Shown in pieces: positions 1-12,290 of a stretch of DNA of 64,000 nucleotides. A program made the position numbers and the translations under genes. Position 1 is the first letter of the stretch. Each line of letters starts with the position of its first letter. A model generated the notes under the pieces. The model searched no databases and was not told the origin of the DNA. It worked only from the letters and a program-made list of their open reading frames with translations. This DNA comes from Urechis unicinctus (taxonomy: Eukaryota > Annelida > Polychaeta > Xenopneusta > Urechidae): NCBI GenBank assembly GCA_034190875.2, contig CM067356.1:49599693-49663692 (forward strand), read 5' to 3'.

Positions 1-785
1 ACCTGCATAGGAGATTAATGGATGAATTAGGATTAACATGATTGATTGCTTCCTGCAATCACTAAAAGCCTGTGCTATCCTCGGATGATGAGATGTGTAT
101 AACGCTCGTGTGTTGTCAGTAGTATTGACTTTATGGAAAGCTTTTCCATGCGCATGACTGATTGATTACGCATTCAAGATCAAAGGCCCATTTCACAGTC
201 TCAAAAATCCTAATCAGTTGAAGCTTGTTACTCATTCTGTCACTAGAATGTCAATTCTTATACATTAGTTCAATAAGTCCGGTTCATTGCACTCGGTTAT
301 CATGGTGTGGTGAGGCGTTGCCTTTCTACACACACGCTATAGTTTCGATCTTAGGTGTAAAACCCTAAGCCGGATGATCACGTTAAATGGATATAGCATC
401 TCTGATAGGGGAGGCACCCGATGCGATGATATCATGCAGGCGGCTTTGTCCCAGCAGCATGGGTTTGGAAGAACAGTCTGAACAACGGTTTAGGGCCAAG
501 TGGGCGGTGACACGAAAACGAGGGCTGTTGAAATGTCACAATATTCTTCATTCTTCATCGTCATGATATTACCTTGTTAAGTGACGTCAACCCCTAATAT
601 TACCATTTCCATTACCGGTCCATTGTGTGACTTCAATAACCATGATTCAATAACCATGCATATAACACACATGTGAAACATTATTAGCATTTTTATATAG
701 ATAACTAAATAACTGTCTATCAATATTGTTCGCATGAAAGCGAAAAGCTATATGAACTGTGTGATTGTGTGGGCATATTAGGATT
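1..785. other. AT-rich unique sequence, nothing recognised
   Basis: I see no open frame of note, no tRNA box pair, no terminal repeat and no tandem repeat in this stretch. It ends at the first TA array. Confidence 0.6.
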
Positions 786-1166
<381 letters not shown>

Positions 1167-1266
1167 CAAAGTCAATAATAGGTCGCTGCGTGCATGTGAA
1201 CAGCATCCAATATCGTTTTTTGTTTCCCATTAACAACCAACAAGTGCCGCATTTTGCTTTAAGTTG

Positions 1267-1280
1267 ACCCCCGCGGGGGT
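1267..1280. other. 14-bp perfect GC palindrome
   Basis: ACCCCCGCGGGGGT is a perfect palindrome in otherwise AT-rich DNA, about 100 bp downstream of TA array 1. I assign no function. It may be a CpG-containing protein site or chance. Confidence 0.6.
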
Positions 1281-1349
1281 TTGGAAATTAATACCATATG
1301 TATATACATGACACCAATACTGTTATGCATGCATGTGATTATCTTCCAC

Positions 1350-1424
1350 AGAATGATGCACCTGGTAATATCATTACGCGGGGATACATCCATGAATTTA
1401 TCATTCGATATATATATGACTCGC
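1350..1424 (+). repeat. old dispersed repeat F, copy 1
   Basis: This about 75-base block aligns by eye with 54011-54086 in the same orientation. Shared runs include GATGCA.CTGGTAAT, CATCCA.GAATTT and the following TCGTTC/TCATTC piece. It is the first member of a series of blocks repeated in the same order near 54-64 kb. It has no coding content. Confidence 0.5.
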
Positions 1425-2715
1425 TATTCGCTTAAAAGAGATCGTGATAGGGCCCTACAATTCATTACATTAGAACCTTGATGTTGTGCCATGACTTTTA
1501 CAAATTCGACGGGTACGTAAATGTGTGACATATATTGAAATGTCAGCCACTACATAGACAAATGTCTCATAACGTCTGATTGATTAGTGTCGCACAATGA
1601 CACACAGTAGCAATGTATGCCACCAAGATATTCAAATGGTACGGGACATACATTGTTTGCCTTTTTTACATGAGTGTTTTCCTAAGCAATTCAGTATTTT
1701 CTTTGTCTGGCTCTTGTTTTTGTCATCTATACGTTTCAACAACGAAATTGTTTCTTTGGTTTTTGTAGAAAACCACGGTCTGCTGTAGATTTATATAATA
1801 TCATATATAAAATGCGCTGCATGCATTCCAATTGTATAGGTGAACGCTTTGATATTAATTTAGTGCAATATATATGGATTTACAGCTTGCGTGTCCGAGG
1901 TGAACTCATTCAGATACACAAAGGCTGGTTTTACATCAGTGGTCAACAGCATACAGAATAATTGCAATCTGTTATAGCTTCAAATATAGTACATTAGTCT
2001 TAGTTGATTTGTCGCTGTCGTAGTACCTCGTATCCTCTTTGAACTTAGATGGATCAATATAAATTCAGTACGAACGCATTTAGTACGGCTATATAACTCC
2101 TAAATGGGTATGTACGAGGGCGATATCAATTATTCAGACCACGAGTACAATATTTACTACCTGGTCATAGATTTGAAACAAAAGCTACTGACATAACTGA
2201 TATCAACAGCGTAGTAAGAGCAAATATTGGTTTAGCATACTAGCCGCAGACCGTCTCATTAATATAAAATCGAAATTGGACACAGTTTCAACGAGTCTGA
2301 CTCATAAACAAAAAGGGAGAGGGGCGGCATTATGTCAAAATGTCAGACGTTGTATCGCTCTCCGAGTACCTACACTGGGAGTTTTCTCTTTATCTCTTGC
2401 CTGACTAACCGCCATGTCAGCGCGGCCAGTGAGCACATCGTGTTTATTGAGTCGATTTTGCTAAACATGTTAATATATATTATCATTGATATTTTCGACA
2501 CGAGCTATGAATGTAACATCGCCTGCACAGGAAGCGTGATTTTCAGTTGCTTGTAAATACTGACATTATTTAGGTATCTCAAATACATTGTGAATCGCGC
2601 TATTAACGGTGCTACTATGGTGTCGGGATATAACAACGTCTTCTATGTCAGCAATGGCAGCCAATTACGTCCTCATAAATAAAGAATAGTTGTATCCAAC
2701 TAGTCGATTTTATAC
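1425..2715. other. AT-rich unique sequence, nothing recognised
   Basis: Only short open frames with unconvincing composition (for example 1597-1788 and 2332-2556). I see no splice-bounded conserved motif, RNA gene or tandem repeat. Confidence 0.55.
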
Positions 2716-4190
2716 TTCCTTCCAAAGTATAGACAGCAGGTTCAAGGGACAGGGAACAACATGATTGATAAGCTCTTATCAAACATGGTGCGTAACGCAA
2801 TGTCAGAGTTAGACGCTACACTGTCACAAAATCGTGCTGACCATTTCTGGAAGACAGCATTGTGCAGTCATTTTCCATGATACAGACCATCACATGTCAA
2901 ACTAAAATGTATTTACATCTTTAGTTTTGAATTACTAACAAAAGGGGCGCAAAGCGTGCAAAAGCAATTACCATTGAAATGTTTACAGGGGCGTGGCATG
3001 CGACGCCACATTTAGTCGCGCGAGCGCTTCAATATCACCAATGCAGTGACTGTCATTCCCTCATCCAACCATTGCCTCTCGCTCAGCGGTAATGGTATTT
3101 GCCTGTGCAATAGCTACTAAACCATAAAAACAGATATTATGCTATCACGTTAAGGGCAGGTTTCATGTGATCCTCTGCGATACTACACCAGCCGTGGTTA
3201 AGCCGTGCTTCTTTATGATGTGCATTGATCTCACTATCATAAAGGAGACAGATAGGGCTATCAGGAATATATGGACCAGTAGACATTGGCATCCATCGAA
3301 ATAAGTCACATTCCCATCCCGCAAAGAAGAGTTGCAACCTCAGTTGCCATTGATTGGTATCTACTAATATGATGTCATCAGCAACATGTTTTGTTCTTCG
3401 CTTTCTGTTAACGAACGAAAAAAAACCAATTGCGATAGAGTCAATGTTCTATATGGGGTGCTATTTCCGAGACACGTAATGATGATTGAATGCTTGCATA
3501 ATTGATAGAATAAAACATTAATTCAGCTGTTAATATTTTGTAACAAGATGAGCATGTATTTGACGAGTGCAAAGGTAATATGATTGTATTGGGTCAAGTT
3601 AAGCGTGTCATGCGTATTAGATCTGCAGAGGTATAGATACGGATATTTAGTGAAAAAACATTTTGGAGATAATCTAGACACATAAACGTGAAATGTTTGC
3701 CTCTCACGGGTTTAGGTAATTATACGTTGTGATGTCCTATAAGTTGTTCACAATTGCCCGAGCAGTCAATCAAGCGGTGGTCTGTTTTAGATTCACGCGC
3801 AGTAATCATAGCCCTTGAAGATTATCGGCATCGAAAATTTATATGTGGTTGCTAAATTATACAAAACGGGTCGTTTCATAGCGAACTGGGTTAGCTAATC
3901 ATTCGCATTACATTGAATCGCTTTATTATGCAGATCAAATATGATGGAAACGTGCCCTGAGGTTTATCTCCATTAATTGCGGCTTTATTCAATCTTCTTC
4001 GGTAAAAACAGGGAATTAACCTTGATAACTGTGTAGCAAAATTATTAGGTACTCTCATATTAATAAAATTTAGGTCATTGACAGGTGGCAGATATTTTGT
4101 TATGAATGCATATGACCTACTAAGATAACACTCTCGCTAAGAGGCGATCTGAGCCTTCGTACGCAGATGAATGTTGATGAAAGGCTACAA
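2716..4190 (+). repeat. large old repeat R1, copy a (parts W, Y, Z)
   Basis: Three consecutive parts match other places in the window in the same orientation. W (about 2716-3170) matches 58563-59025, with shared stretches such as GGCGTGGCATGCGACGCCAC and CGCTCAGCGGTAAT. Y (about 3171-3420) matches about 59880-60115, with ATGGACCAGTAGAC, GCATCCATCGAAATAA and ATGATGTCATCAGCAACATG. Z (about 3441-4190) matches 32560-33190 and 34165-34200, with GGGGTGCTATTTCCGAGAC and CGCAGATGAATGTTGATGAA. Part X, present in the other two copies, is missing here. Identity looks like roughly 70-80 percent with many indels, so the copies are old. There is no open frame of note and no terminal repeat that I can see, so the class is unknown. 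Confidence 0.75.
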
Positions 4191-5221
4191 AAATATCCAC
4201 GTCTGCTAAATGTGGTAGGTAATGTTGGCTGTATTTAATGAGTGAACAAACCGCATAAGGTGTTCAAAAATATGTCATAGATTGCCAAAATTGATCAAAA
4301 TTTACCACCTAGCTCATGCAATTCTTCAGCCTTGCCGACGATAGTTCGACAGTGTTATGAAGTCAGCGACTCACTACTGATGTTACCTACTCTTTTCGCA
4401 AACAGAATTACTTTCAACGCAGGGAGTCATACATGGCAAACATTTGAAGGCAAATCTGCCCCCGAACCCCCAAAACAAAACCAATATTGTTAAAAACATT
4501 TTTTATACAAATCACGTACAGTTGCCCTTGTGATAAAGTGATCAAAGACATGCGCTTTTATCATAAAAACTAGCAATGTCAGTGTTATACATATTTGGGA
4601 TGCTCGGTGAGTACATACCGAAGAATTAGAAACCAACGAACAGGTTTCACTAATGATAAAGGTTGGCCAAAGTAATTCCGTCAGAGAAAAGTCTGTCTAT
4701 GAGCGTGTCTTGTATGATAGGTCAAAGGTTGATGGTCTTGTAGTAAATGCTACTGTCATAAAATGTATTGCATGTGAGCAGTTTATGTAATAGACAAACC
4801 GCTCACTAGTTCACGCAAATCGTTTCTTAAATCTGCACTTTAGAAACAGGTAAATAATAAACAGCTAGCATCGACAAACAAACATGCCGCCAATTTTAAG
4901 CGCTTTCACATCGTATTATTAGATACTACCGCCCGTCACCTCTACCGGCTCTTGCTAATAGATCCTGTAAATATGGGTTAAACTAGATTCTGTTAGGGAT
5001 TCATCCATAACTCGAATAAGGTTTGCATATATATCTTGACAGGATACTGGTTATAAATGAGCATCGCAACCGAGATATCTCATACCTTCAATGAGTAATT
5101 TGCTACAGCATTCCTTGACAGTCATATTTATGTATGCAGGAAATATTTGGCCATTGACATGTCTCATTTCCCCGCAGTCGTATTGCAAATATGCAAAGCA
5201 TTCTAAATACTTTTAAGAGAA
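4191..5221. other. AT-rich sequence, possible distal part of R1
   Basis: The first 400 bases may continue R1: a TTGTTAAAA..A.....TATTTTATA-like piece and a later ATATTTGGGA piece occur in the same order at 34340-34420. The similarity is weak. Nothing else is recognised. Confidence 0.35.
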
Positions 5222-5720
5222 CATCAGTTCACAGCAACACGTTAGACAACTGTCGTAATTGCGCAGCAAAATTATGCTGAGCTACATCAGACGACTGTCT
5301 GAAAACCAATTGGCATGATCAATTCCATCGCTGCTGATATTAATTTTGCGACCTCATCCCGTCATGAGGATGACAAAATGCCCCATAGGATAGGAACTCA
5401 TTGTCTCATCTTCAATTTGTTTTGTGGTGCGACATTTGAAACGGTTTGTTTCTAAAAGAATATCGACAACAACAACAAAATACTGGGCAACTCCATATAT
5501 TGTTCCATATATCAGGGAACAAATGACTAGAGCCATTTCAACCACCAGTAGTGACATCAGCCGACATTTGACACCTCTGCTAAAGATCGAGCTTTTACTT
5601 TCGCATGGCTCTCCATTCATATCAAACAACACTAAATGGAATTACAAACAAACGTAGGTGGAATTATTATGGCGCATAACAAACATCGCAGCATCACGGA
5701 CAGGAGACGTACCTTCGATA
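5222..5720 (+). repeat. repeat D, copy 1
   Basis: Aligns with 6241-6705 about 1 kb downstream, in the same orientation. Shared runs include ATTCCATCGCTGCTGATAT, CCGTCATGAGGATGACAA, TTTGTTTTGTGGTGCGACAT, ATCAGGGAACAAATGACTAG and CTGCTAAAGATCGAGCTTTT. A more diverged third copy lies at 62985-63360. The piece TGTTCC....GGGAACA is a short inverted repeat kept in both near copies. Open frames across this block on both strands are not shared intact by the second copy, so coding is unlikely. Confidence 0.85.
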
Positions 5721-6240
5721 TTGCATATAAGGGCTAATTGCATTGTATAACAGCTTCTATGTTGTCGATACGAAAGTATCAATGCTCACATGTTGCGGAC
5801 GAATGTTAAAACAAAATTTTATACCTCATTGCTCCTCAGAATCTCTAAATACAGTTATCTAAATAAAGTATATTTAAATTTTGACAACTTTCACGCATTA
5901 ACCGCAACGAGAACGATTATCAAGATGACTATGCGCGCTTCTTCTAGGACATATCATTGAAAGACCATTGCCCCTTGAAAACGATGTGAATTATGCATTG
6001 TGCAAACGAATGGAAAATCATCGCCCTGAAACCTTTTTCTTGCATGATGCTGCATGCATATATGCCCAGGACCATATAATTAAGAGATGTCGTTTAGTTT
6101 AATGTTCAAGTGTTAAGGTGTGTGGTTTGGGCTGATGCAAGTGTATGTGCAAGCTCTTGGAGGTTGTCAATATTTAATGCATCATGGCGTGACACAATCA
6201 TCTTTCCCCCAACATCACGGATAAACGTACCCTTCTAAGT
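5721..6240. other. AT-rich spacer between the two D copies
   Basis: Separates the two D repeats. No further repeat, RNA or coding signal recognised. Confidence 0.5.
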
Positions 6241-6705
6241 ACTGTATAAGATGTCATTCACAGCAAGACGTTAGACAATGTCGTAATTAATGCAATGCTG
6301 AGCTACATGTACATCAGAAAACCATGATCGATTCCATCGCTGCTGATATCAATTTTGCGACCTCTTCCCGTCATGAGGATGACAATATGCAATAGGATAG
6401 GATATCATTGTCTCATCTTGATTTGTTTTGTGGTGCGACATTTGATCTGTTTCTATAAGGCAATATATAACTATATATATATTGTTCCATATATCAGGGA
6501 ACAAATGACTAGAGCCATGATCAATATAGTAACATCATCAGCCGACATTTGACAACCTCTGCTAAAGATCGAGCTTTTACTTTATATATATATATTACGA
6601 ATCATACAAATTTATATATGTCGTAGTGCAGTAGACACATTATCAGACGGTAAATCATGCAATGGGTGGTATAATATTGTGGCGAGGAATGTTGACATTG
6701 CAATC
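6241..6705 (+). repeat. repeat D, copy 2
   Basis: Direct repeat of 5222-5720, with small deletions and a short TA run near 6581-6592. Its end (about 6657-6690, GGGTGG.ATAATATTGTGGCG) also matches a short piece at 61316-61350. The good match to copy 1 over about 350 bases points to a local duplication younger than the wider R1/F/B family. Confidence 0.85.
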
Positions 6706-7884
6706 CCATAAGAGGAATAAATTTTTAGTTATTGGCACACATTTGATAATTAACCAGTTCGTTTAGTTATTTTCTTGTGTATTTGGTATACCCGCTAATG
6801 CTTTTAAAATAAGCGAATCCTTTAGTCGTTTTGCCGAACAAGATCATAATACAATCAAACTAGGTGCATACCGAGGGTAGGTTTGGTAGCATGCCTAAAT
6901 TGTGACCGGATTACTTCACAGTGCTTCAAAGCAGTCTGCTCCTTGGGCACAAGCAAATATTTGTTCATATATTGAAATAAAGTATTTGGAAGGCAATGGT
7001 ATATCATTATTGCAGCATTGTAGGATTAAAATCCTGGAGAGAGACTATTAACCTAATCAACTCTAGCTTTAATACCAAACCCACGTGCACGCGCAGTAGT
7101 AAGCGAAGCTAGCACAAGATTAATCAATTTTTTCTATTTATTAAAGTTAAGTAAGTTCTATACGTTTGAGTGCATTTTAAAAATACAAGTTGTATATGAT
7201 AGCATTATACATGAAACAAGATAGTATTAAGCGTTTTAAATCGACATATTTGCGACAAATTATTAAGAATAAGGCAACATGAGCAGCCTCTTGTCGACAG
7301 GTGGCTCCTTGACTTGTTAGAATAACGTTCTTTCCAAATACCCTGATTACCAAAACTTAAAACACGTGTAAGCTTAAGAGACCAGCAACCTAATGGATGG
7401 CTTGAATCTGCTTGGATAATGCGAAACAACGAGGAATGAACGCGACTATTCCGTATGCGCCATACAATGCTGTCTTGTTAACATCATGCTTTGTGTTTGT
7501 TGATTAACCAGTGGCGATGTATCCTTATGATTTTCCTTGTGGCAGGTAGTAGGTCCTGTATTCTCCTTGTACACCAGTTTATTTCTGTCTCCACCCTGAA
7601 GCAAAAAAAAGGATCAAATATAGACATAATATGAAGAAATAATGGATGTGTTGGCATTACAGGGGGAAGCACCAATGAATGGATGGAATATAACATCCAA
7701 CCACAGATTATCTGGTCAATAATTGATAGTCACGCATAAAAGGGCACACAAATCCATGGTGACTGACCATATATTAAGACAGTGGTAATGTGGGTCATCA
7801 AAGTAAATAATAATAGCAATCCCCTACAAACTCTCCATCACACATGAAGTATACATGGAATTGCTTCATATACTCCAGAAGTCT
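6706..7884. other. AT-rich unique sequence, nothing recognised
   Basis: Only short frames without recognisable motifs. Degenerate traces of the 31-bp satellite may begin as early as about 7768. Confidence 0.5.
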
Positions 7885-8446
7885 GACAATATTTTAATGC
7901 ACTGGCAGAGCTGTTGATCATATTCAAATAGAGCAAAGTACTACTCCAATAAATGTTTCAGAATGGCCATAAACCATATTTTCAATGACATGGAGTTGCC
8001 ATAGATCATATTTCAATGAACTAGAGGAGCTGTTTACCATATTTTGATAAACTTGAACAGCCGTACACAATATTTTAATAGACTGAGGGTAGCGATACAC
8101 AATGTATTGTATAGGCTGTACGCCATATGTCAACAAACTGAAGTAGTGAGGGTTCATATTTCAATGGACTGGAGTAGCCTTACACCATATTTCAATGGAC
8201 TGGAGTAACATACACCATGTATCAATGTACTTGAGTAGGCGTTTACCATATATCAATGTACTGGAATAGACATAAACCATATTGCAATGGACTGGAGTAG
8301 CTATAAACCATATTTCAAACGACTGGAGTAGCATTGCACCATATGTAAAAAGGCTGGAGTAGCCATACACCACATTTCAATGGACTGGAGTAGCTTTTCA
8401 CCATATATCAATAGAGTGGAGTAATCGGGGGTCATATTTCAATGGA
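7885..8446 (-). repeat. 31-bp minisatellite, left segment
   Basis: Tandem array of a 31-bp monomer. On the plus strand it reads roughly CATATTTCAATGGACTGGAG followed by TAGCCATACAC. Units near the left edge are strongly degenerate and the match improves inward, the usual pattern for an array growing from its centre. Because 31 is not a multiple of three, the minus-strand open frames here cycle through all three frames of the monomer, giving YGYSSP/WLLQSI-type repeats, and are not evidence of a gene. Confidence 0.93.
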
Positions 8447-8830
8447 AGGTAAGTTAGCTAAGTATAGGTTTAACGGCGCACCAACACTCATGTGTTATAT
8501 GGTGCCAAGAAAGGTTAATATATTAGACTGACCGGATTAAGCATCCGCCTTCTTAGATAAACGAAAAAATGGAGATGGGAAAGATAACAATGGTAACTAT
8601 TATCTTAGGGCAAGTCGTCACCAGTCGATTGACTGAACCAGGCCATTTCAGCCTCTCGTCTAGGTGAAATCGTAAGGCCCTCGTAAGGACCTCTCCATTC
8701 AACCACCAGCTTCCAATTGTCCATCAACTCGATTCGCAACCCACGGCCAAAAGGTTGCCCCCTAATAGTCGCTTCTTACGACATGCAGGAGGATACAGTG
8801 GGTATAGTCTACCCCCAGACCCACAGGGGA
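8447..8830 (-). mobile_element. SINE-like element nested in the minisatellite
   Basis: A 384-bp non-satellite insert splits the 31-bp array, with CATATTTC satellite sequence on both sides. Read on the minus strand it starts CCCTGTGGGTC, has a GCATGTCGTAAGAAGCGAC core, and ends near GTGCGCCGTTAAACC. This head-core-tail order is one I associate with molluscan SINEs whose tails end in a GCGGCGTAAAAC-like motif; that is memory, not a search. The same head and core recur at 42631-42690 on the plus strand. Target-site duplication cannot be judged because the target is itself repetitive. It inserted after the array existed. Confidence 0.7.
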
Positions 8831-9860
8831 CATATTTCCATAGACTCGAGAAGCCGTGCACCATATTGCGATGGACTGGAGTAGCCATGCACCATATATG
8901 AATAGACTGGAGTAGCCATACACCATATTTTAATGGACTTGAGTAGCCATGCACCATATTTCATTGCACTAGGGTAACCATACACCATATTTCAATGGAC
9001 TGGAGTAGCTATACATCATATGTCAATGGACTGGAGTAGCCAACAACCATATTTCAATGGACTGGAATAGCTATGGACCATATTTCATTGAGCATGAGTA
9101 GCTGTTCACCACATATCGATAGACTGGAGTAGTAAAGTTTCATATTTAAACAGACCGGAGTGTGGTACACCATATTTCATCGGAATAGTGTAGTTATACA
9201 TCATATCTAAATGGACTGAAGTAGCCGTACACAATATTTCAATGGACTGGAGTAGCCATACAACGTACTCAAATGGACTGGAGTAGCTACACACCATATA
9301 TCAATAGACTGGAGTAGTCAGGGTTCATATTTTTAATAGACCTGAGTAGTCGTACACCAAATGTCAATGGACTGGAGTAGCCATACACCATATTTCAATG
9401 GACTGGAATAGCTATGGACCATATTTCAATGAACATGAGCAGCTGTTCATCACATATCGATAGACTGGAGTAGTAAATATTCATATTTAAATATTCCGGA
9501 GTGTGGTACACCATATTTCAACGGAATAGTGTAGCCAAACTTTATATTTAAATGGACTGAAGTAGCCGTACACAATATTTCGATGGACTGGAGTAGCCAT
9601 GCAACGTACTTAAATGGACTGGAGTAGCTACACACCATATATCAATAGACTGGAGTAGTCAGGGTTCATATTTCAATAGACCTGAGCAGTCGTACACCAT
9701 ATTTCGATGGACTGGAGAAGCCATACACCACATTTCAATAGACTTGAGTATCTGTACACCATATTTCAATTGACTGGAGTTGCTGTAAACCCTATATCAA
9801 CAGACTAGAATGATTGGTGTTCAATAGATTGGAGTAGCTGCACACCACATTTCAAAGGAC
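8831..9860 (-). repeat. 31-bp minisatellite, central segment with higher-order repeat
   Basis: About 33 further monomers of the same 31-bp unit, the least degenerate part of the array. Inside it, about 9045-9385 and 9386-9727 are two copies of a 341-bp block, exactly eleven monomers. Both share diagnostic variants: a GTGTGGTACACC unit, a GGAATAGTGTAG unit, a CAACGTACT unit and a TCAGGGTTCATATTT unit, in the same order. Confidence 0.93.
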
Positions 9861-10639
9861 TGAAAAGAATGATCACTATCAGAGGGCCTCATATATGATT
9901 TAACTTGCTTTATAAGAACGAATTGGTTTAATTGATTTTTCCATGTGATTTACATGGACTATAATGGTTTTATCAGTTTTGTTTTTAATGGACCATGTCG
10001 GTTGATTGTGGTTTGCAAGGAGCCAGCAACATAGGCAGGGTCCATGTGTAATGTGGGGAGAGTAGGAAATGTACTGTGTACTATTTGTTGGAATAACTGA
10101 TGTGTCTTAAGTCATGAAGGGCTACAATTTATATTACTAGGTCATATAAGGCTGATTAAAGATATCTAGTGACCATCAACATCAGAGGGGTCCCTATATA
10201 TTTTGCGAAAGCAAGCTTGCTTTAATAACCAAGCATGCCATTGAAATATATTCTCTGTTGGATTAACTTAGTAGTTTTTCCCAAATAGCACATTGGTCAA
10301 AATTCATGATGGGCTTTTGTTTAGATGGCAAGTCAACATCAACATCATAGGGGTTCATATGTTATTTGGGACAGCTAGCTTGCCTAATAAAACAAATTTC
10401 TCTATTGGGTAAGCATAGATATTTATTTCAAAAGTTTACTCAAATAACTCAAAGGACAGAGCTAGGTTTTTTATGGCAAGGAGCCATTAGCATCACAGGG
10501 ACCCATGCATAATTTGTGCTTTATAAGGAAGGTGTAATCAAAAGTTATTCTCCATTGGGTGTAGACAGGACAAGAGGTTTCATCCTATTAGCTATAGGGA
10601 AAAAGTAATATGGGTCATATATTTCATTGTGGGGAAGGG
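9861..10639 (+). repeat. degenerate ~150-bp tandem repeat inside the satellite
   Basis: A motif resembling CAACATCAGAGGG..CCATATATAATTTG recurs near 9867, 10022, 10178, 10338, 10482 and 10628, spaced roughly 145-160 bases. Several units then carry a GCTTGCTTTAATAA-like piece. Between the motifs the units are strongly diverged. This family is sandwiched between 31-bp monomers on both sides. Confidence 0.65.
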
Positions 10640-10960
10640 TCAACATCAGAGTTATCATACACCATATTTGAATAGGCTTTTAGTAGCAGTTCACCACATT
10701 TCAGTTGACAAGAGCTGTTGCACACCATAATTCAATGAGTTGCAGTAGCTGGTCTTCGATAGCTAAGCACTATATTTCAATTAACCTACTACAATAAACC
10801 AATACACAAGTCAATGTAGTAGTCATACACCAAATACAATTTGGACTGGATTAGTCATACACTATATTTCAGTAGGCTGGTGTTGCGTAAACAAAATTTG
10901 AATGACCTAAGTAGCTTTACAATACATTTCGATGGAGAAGAGATGCAGTACATGTTATTT
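10640..10960 (-). repeat. 31-bp minisatellite, degenerate right edge
   Basis: Recognisable but eroded 31-bp monomers (CATACACCATATTTGAATAG, TTCACCACATTTCAG and similar) resume after the ~150-bp zone and fade out near 10960. Confidence 0.75.
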
Positions 10961-11524
10961 TAATTTATTAAAATGAGCATTCACATTATTTGATATGCAT
11001 TATTTTAGTCTCAGGTTCAAGGTTTTAAAACTGCTTCCGTTTTTTCCCACATTGAACAGTATTAACCACCGCGTTATAGTCGCCCCGTGCGATTGCTATA
11101 GCCCAGGAATCTGCAGTTCAAAAGTGGTACGTTGAAAAATGCAAAACCTTATATATTAAATACCGGCGTATGTTCCATAAAAAAACAGCGTAAAATTTGT
11201 ATTATTTGCACTGTGGTTAATTATCAGCACCAAGATGTGAGATATACGGCCGCTAATTGACACACCAGTTATGGCATGTTTTGAGATCTAATATAAACGG
11301 CTACCTGAATCTCCATTCTTTACAACGCCACACATTATTGTCCTCAACAAGTACACCACATTCCAAATGTCCATTTAGTAGGCGTACATCATCATGTGTA
11401 TCATGGAAAAAAACCGCGCATTTCGTCATAGCAGGAAAAATTCGTTCGAGGTTTGGCTTAAATCTAAACCACGTGAAATTGCTGACTTAATCGAACCGCC
11501 CTCGCGATAAACCCCCGCGTGTTT
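10961..11524. other. AT-rich unique sequence, nothing recognised
   Basis: A 77-codon frame (11257-11490) has no recognisable motif. No RNA gene seen. It ends at a long TA/TG array. Confidence 0.5.
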
Positions 11525-11756
<232 letters not shown>

Positions 11757-11770
11757 TTTATACACCCGGG

Positions 11771-12290
11771 TTTATTGTATGCATGCTATCTATCGAAACA
11801 CCTGCAACACCATTAAATTCTCGTCACATGTGTTATGCAGGCGCCCTCCAGCTGACATTACAAACTAATTTACCAGCTGCCTCTTCGTATCATATATATT
11901 TTAATTATTTAAAACTACCGTCGGGATGACTTGCATTTATTCTTGCGCGCGTCGCGTTTTTCATGAGTTGGTTCTAGCTAGTCGTAAGCAAAAACTTTGT
12001 TGGTTGGTAAATCATAATCACAACGATTTAAAACTTATATATGCCGACCACGTTTTAGAACGAGGTACGATCTCGCATGACGGAGCAATACGTGTGGTTC
12101 ATCGATATAGCACAACAATAAAATCCAGAAACAAAGTGAACCCTAGTGCAAGGACACTTAGTGTTTTTAATGGATTGACGATTGCTGATACAATTGCCTA
12201 GAATATTGTGTTTTTCGTAAAGAAAGTTAGGTAGTTGCGTATAAGCATTCAACATCAGTGATTTGGTTGTCATTTTAGCGGCTACTCAAA
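11771..12290 (+). repeat. old dispersed repeat B, copy 1
   Basis: Aligns with 63440-64000 in the same orientation. Shared pieces include TATTGTATGC, GTTATGCAGGC.CCCTCCAGC, CTGCCTCTTCG, TTCTTGC.CGCGTC, CTAGCTAGT.GTAAGCAA, GTGCAAGGACACT.AGTGTTT and GGTAGTTGC. A 91-codon frame on the plus strand is not kept in the second copy, so I treat the block as non-coding. Its left end abuts the TA/TG array. Confidence 0.8.

Noticed and set aside
7924-9638. Minus-strand frames with repeated YGYSSP/WLLQSI motifs, like a repeat protein
   Set aside because: The monomer is 31 bp, so any long frame cycles through three readings. Interrupted units and shared non-coding variants point to a satellite.
7885-10960. 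CRISPR-like spaced repeats
   Set aside because: No unique spacers between constant repeats. The repeats are head-to-tail and the genome is eukaryotic.
11926-12201. 91-codon frame in repeat B, with a YAD-like piece
   Set aside because: The second copy of repeat B does not keep the frame, and the residues around YAD do not match a reverse transcriptase.
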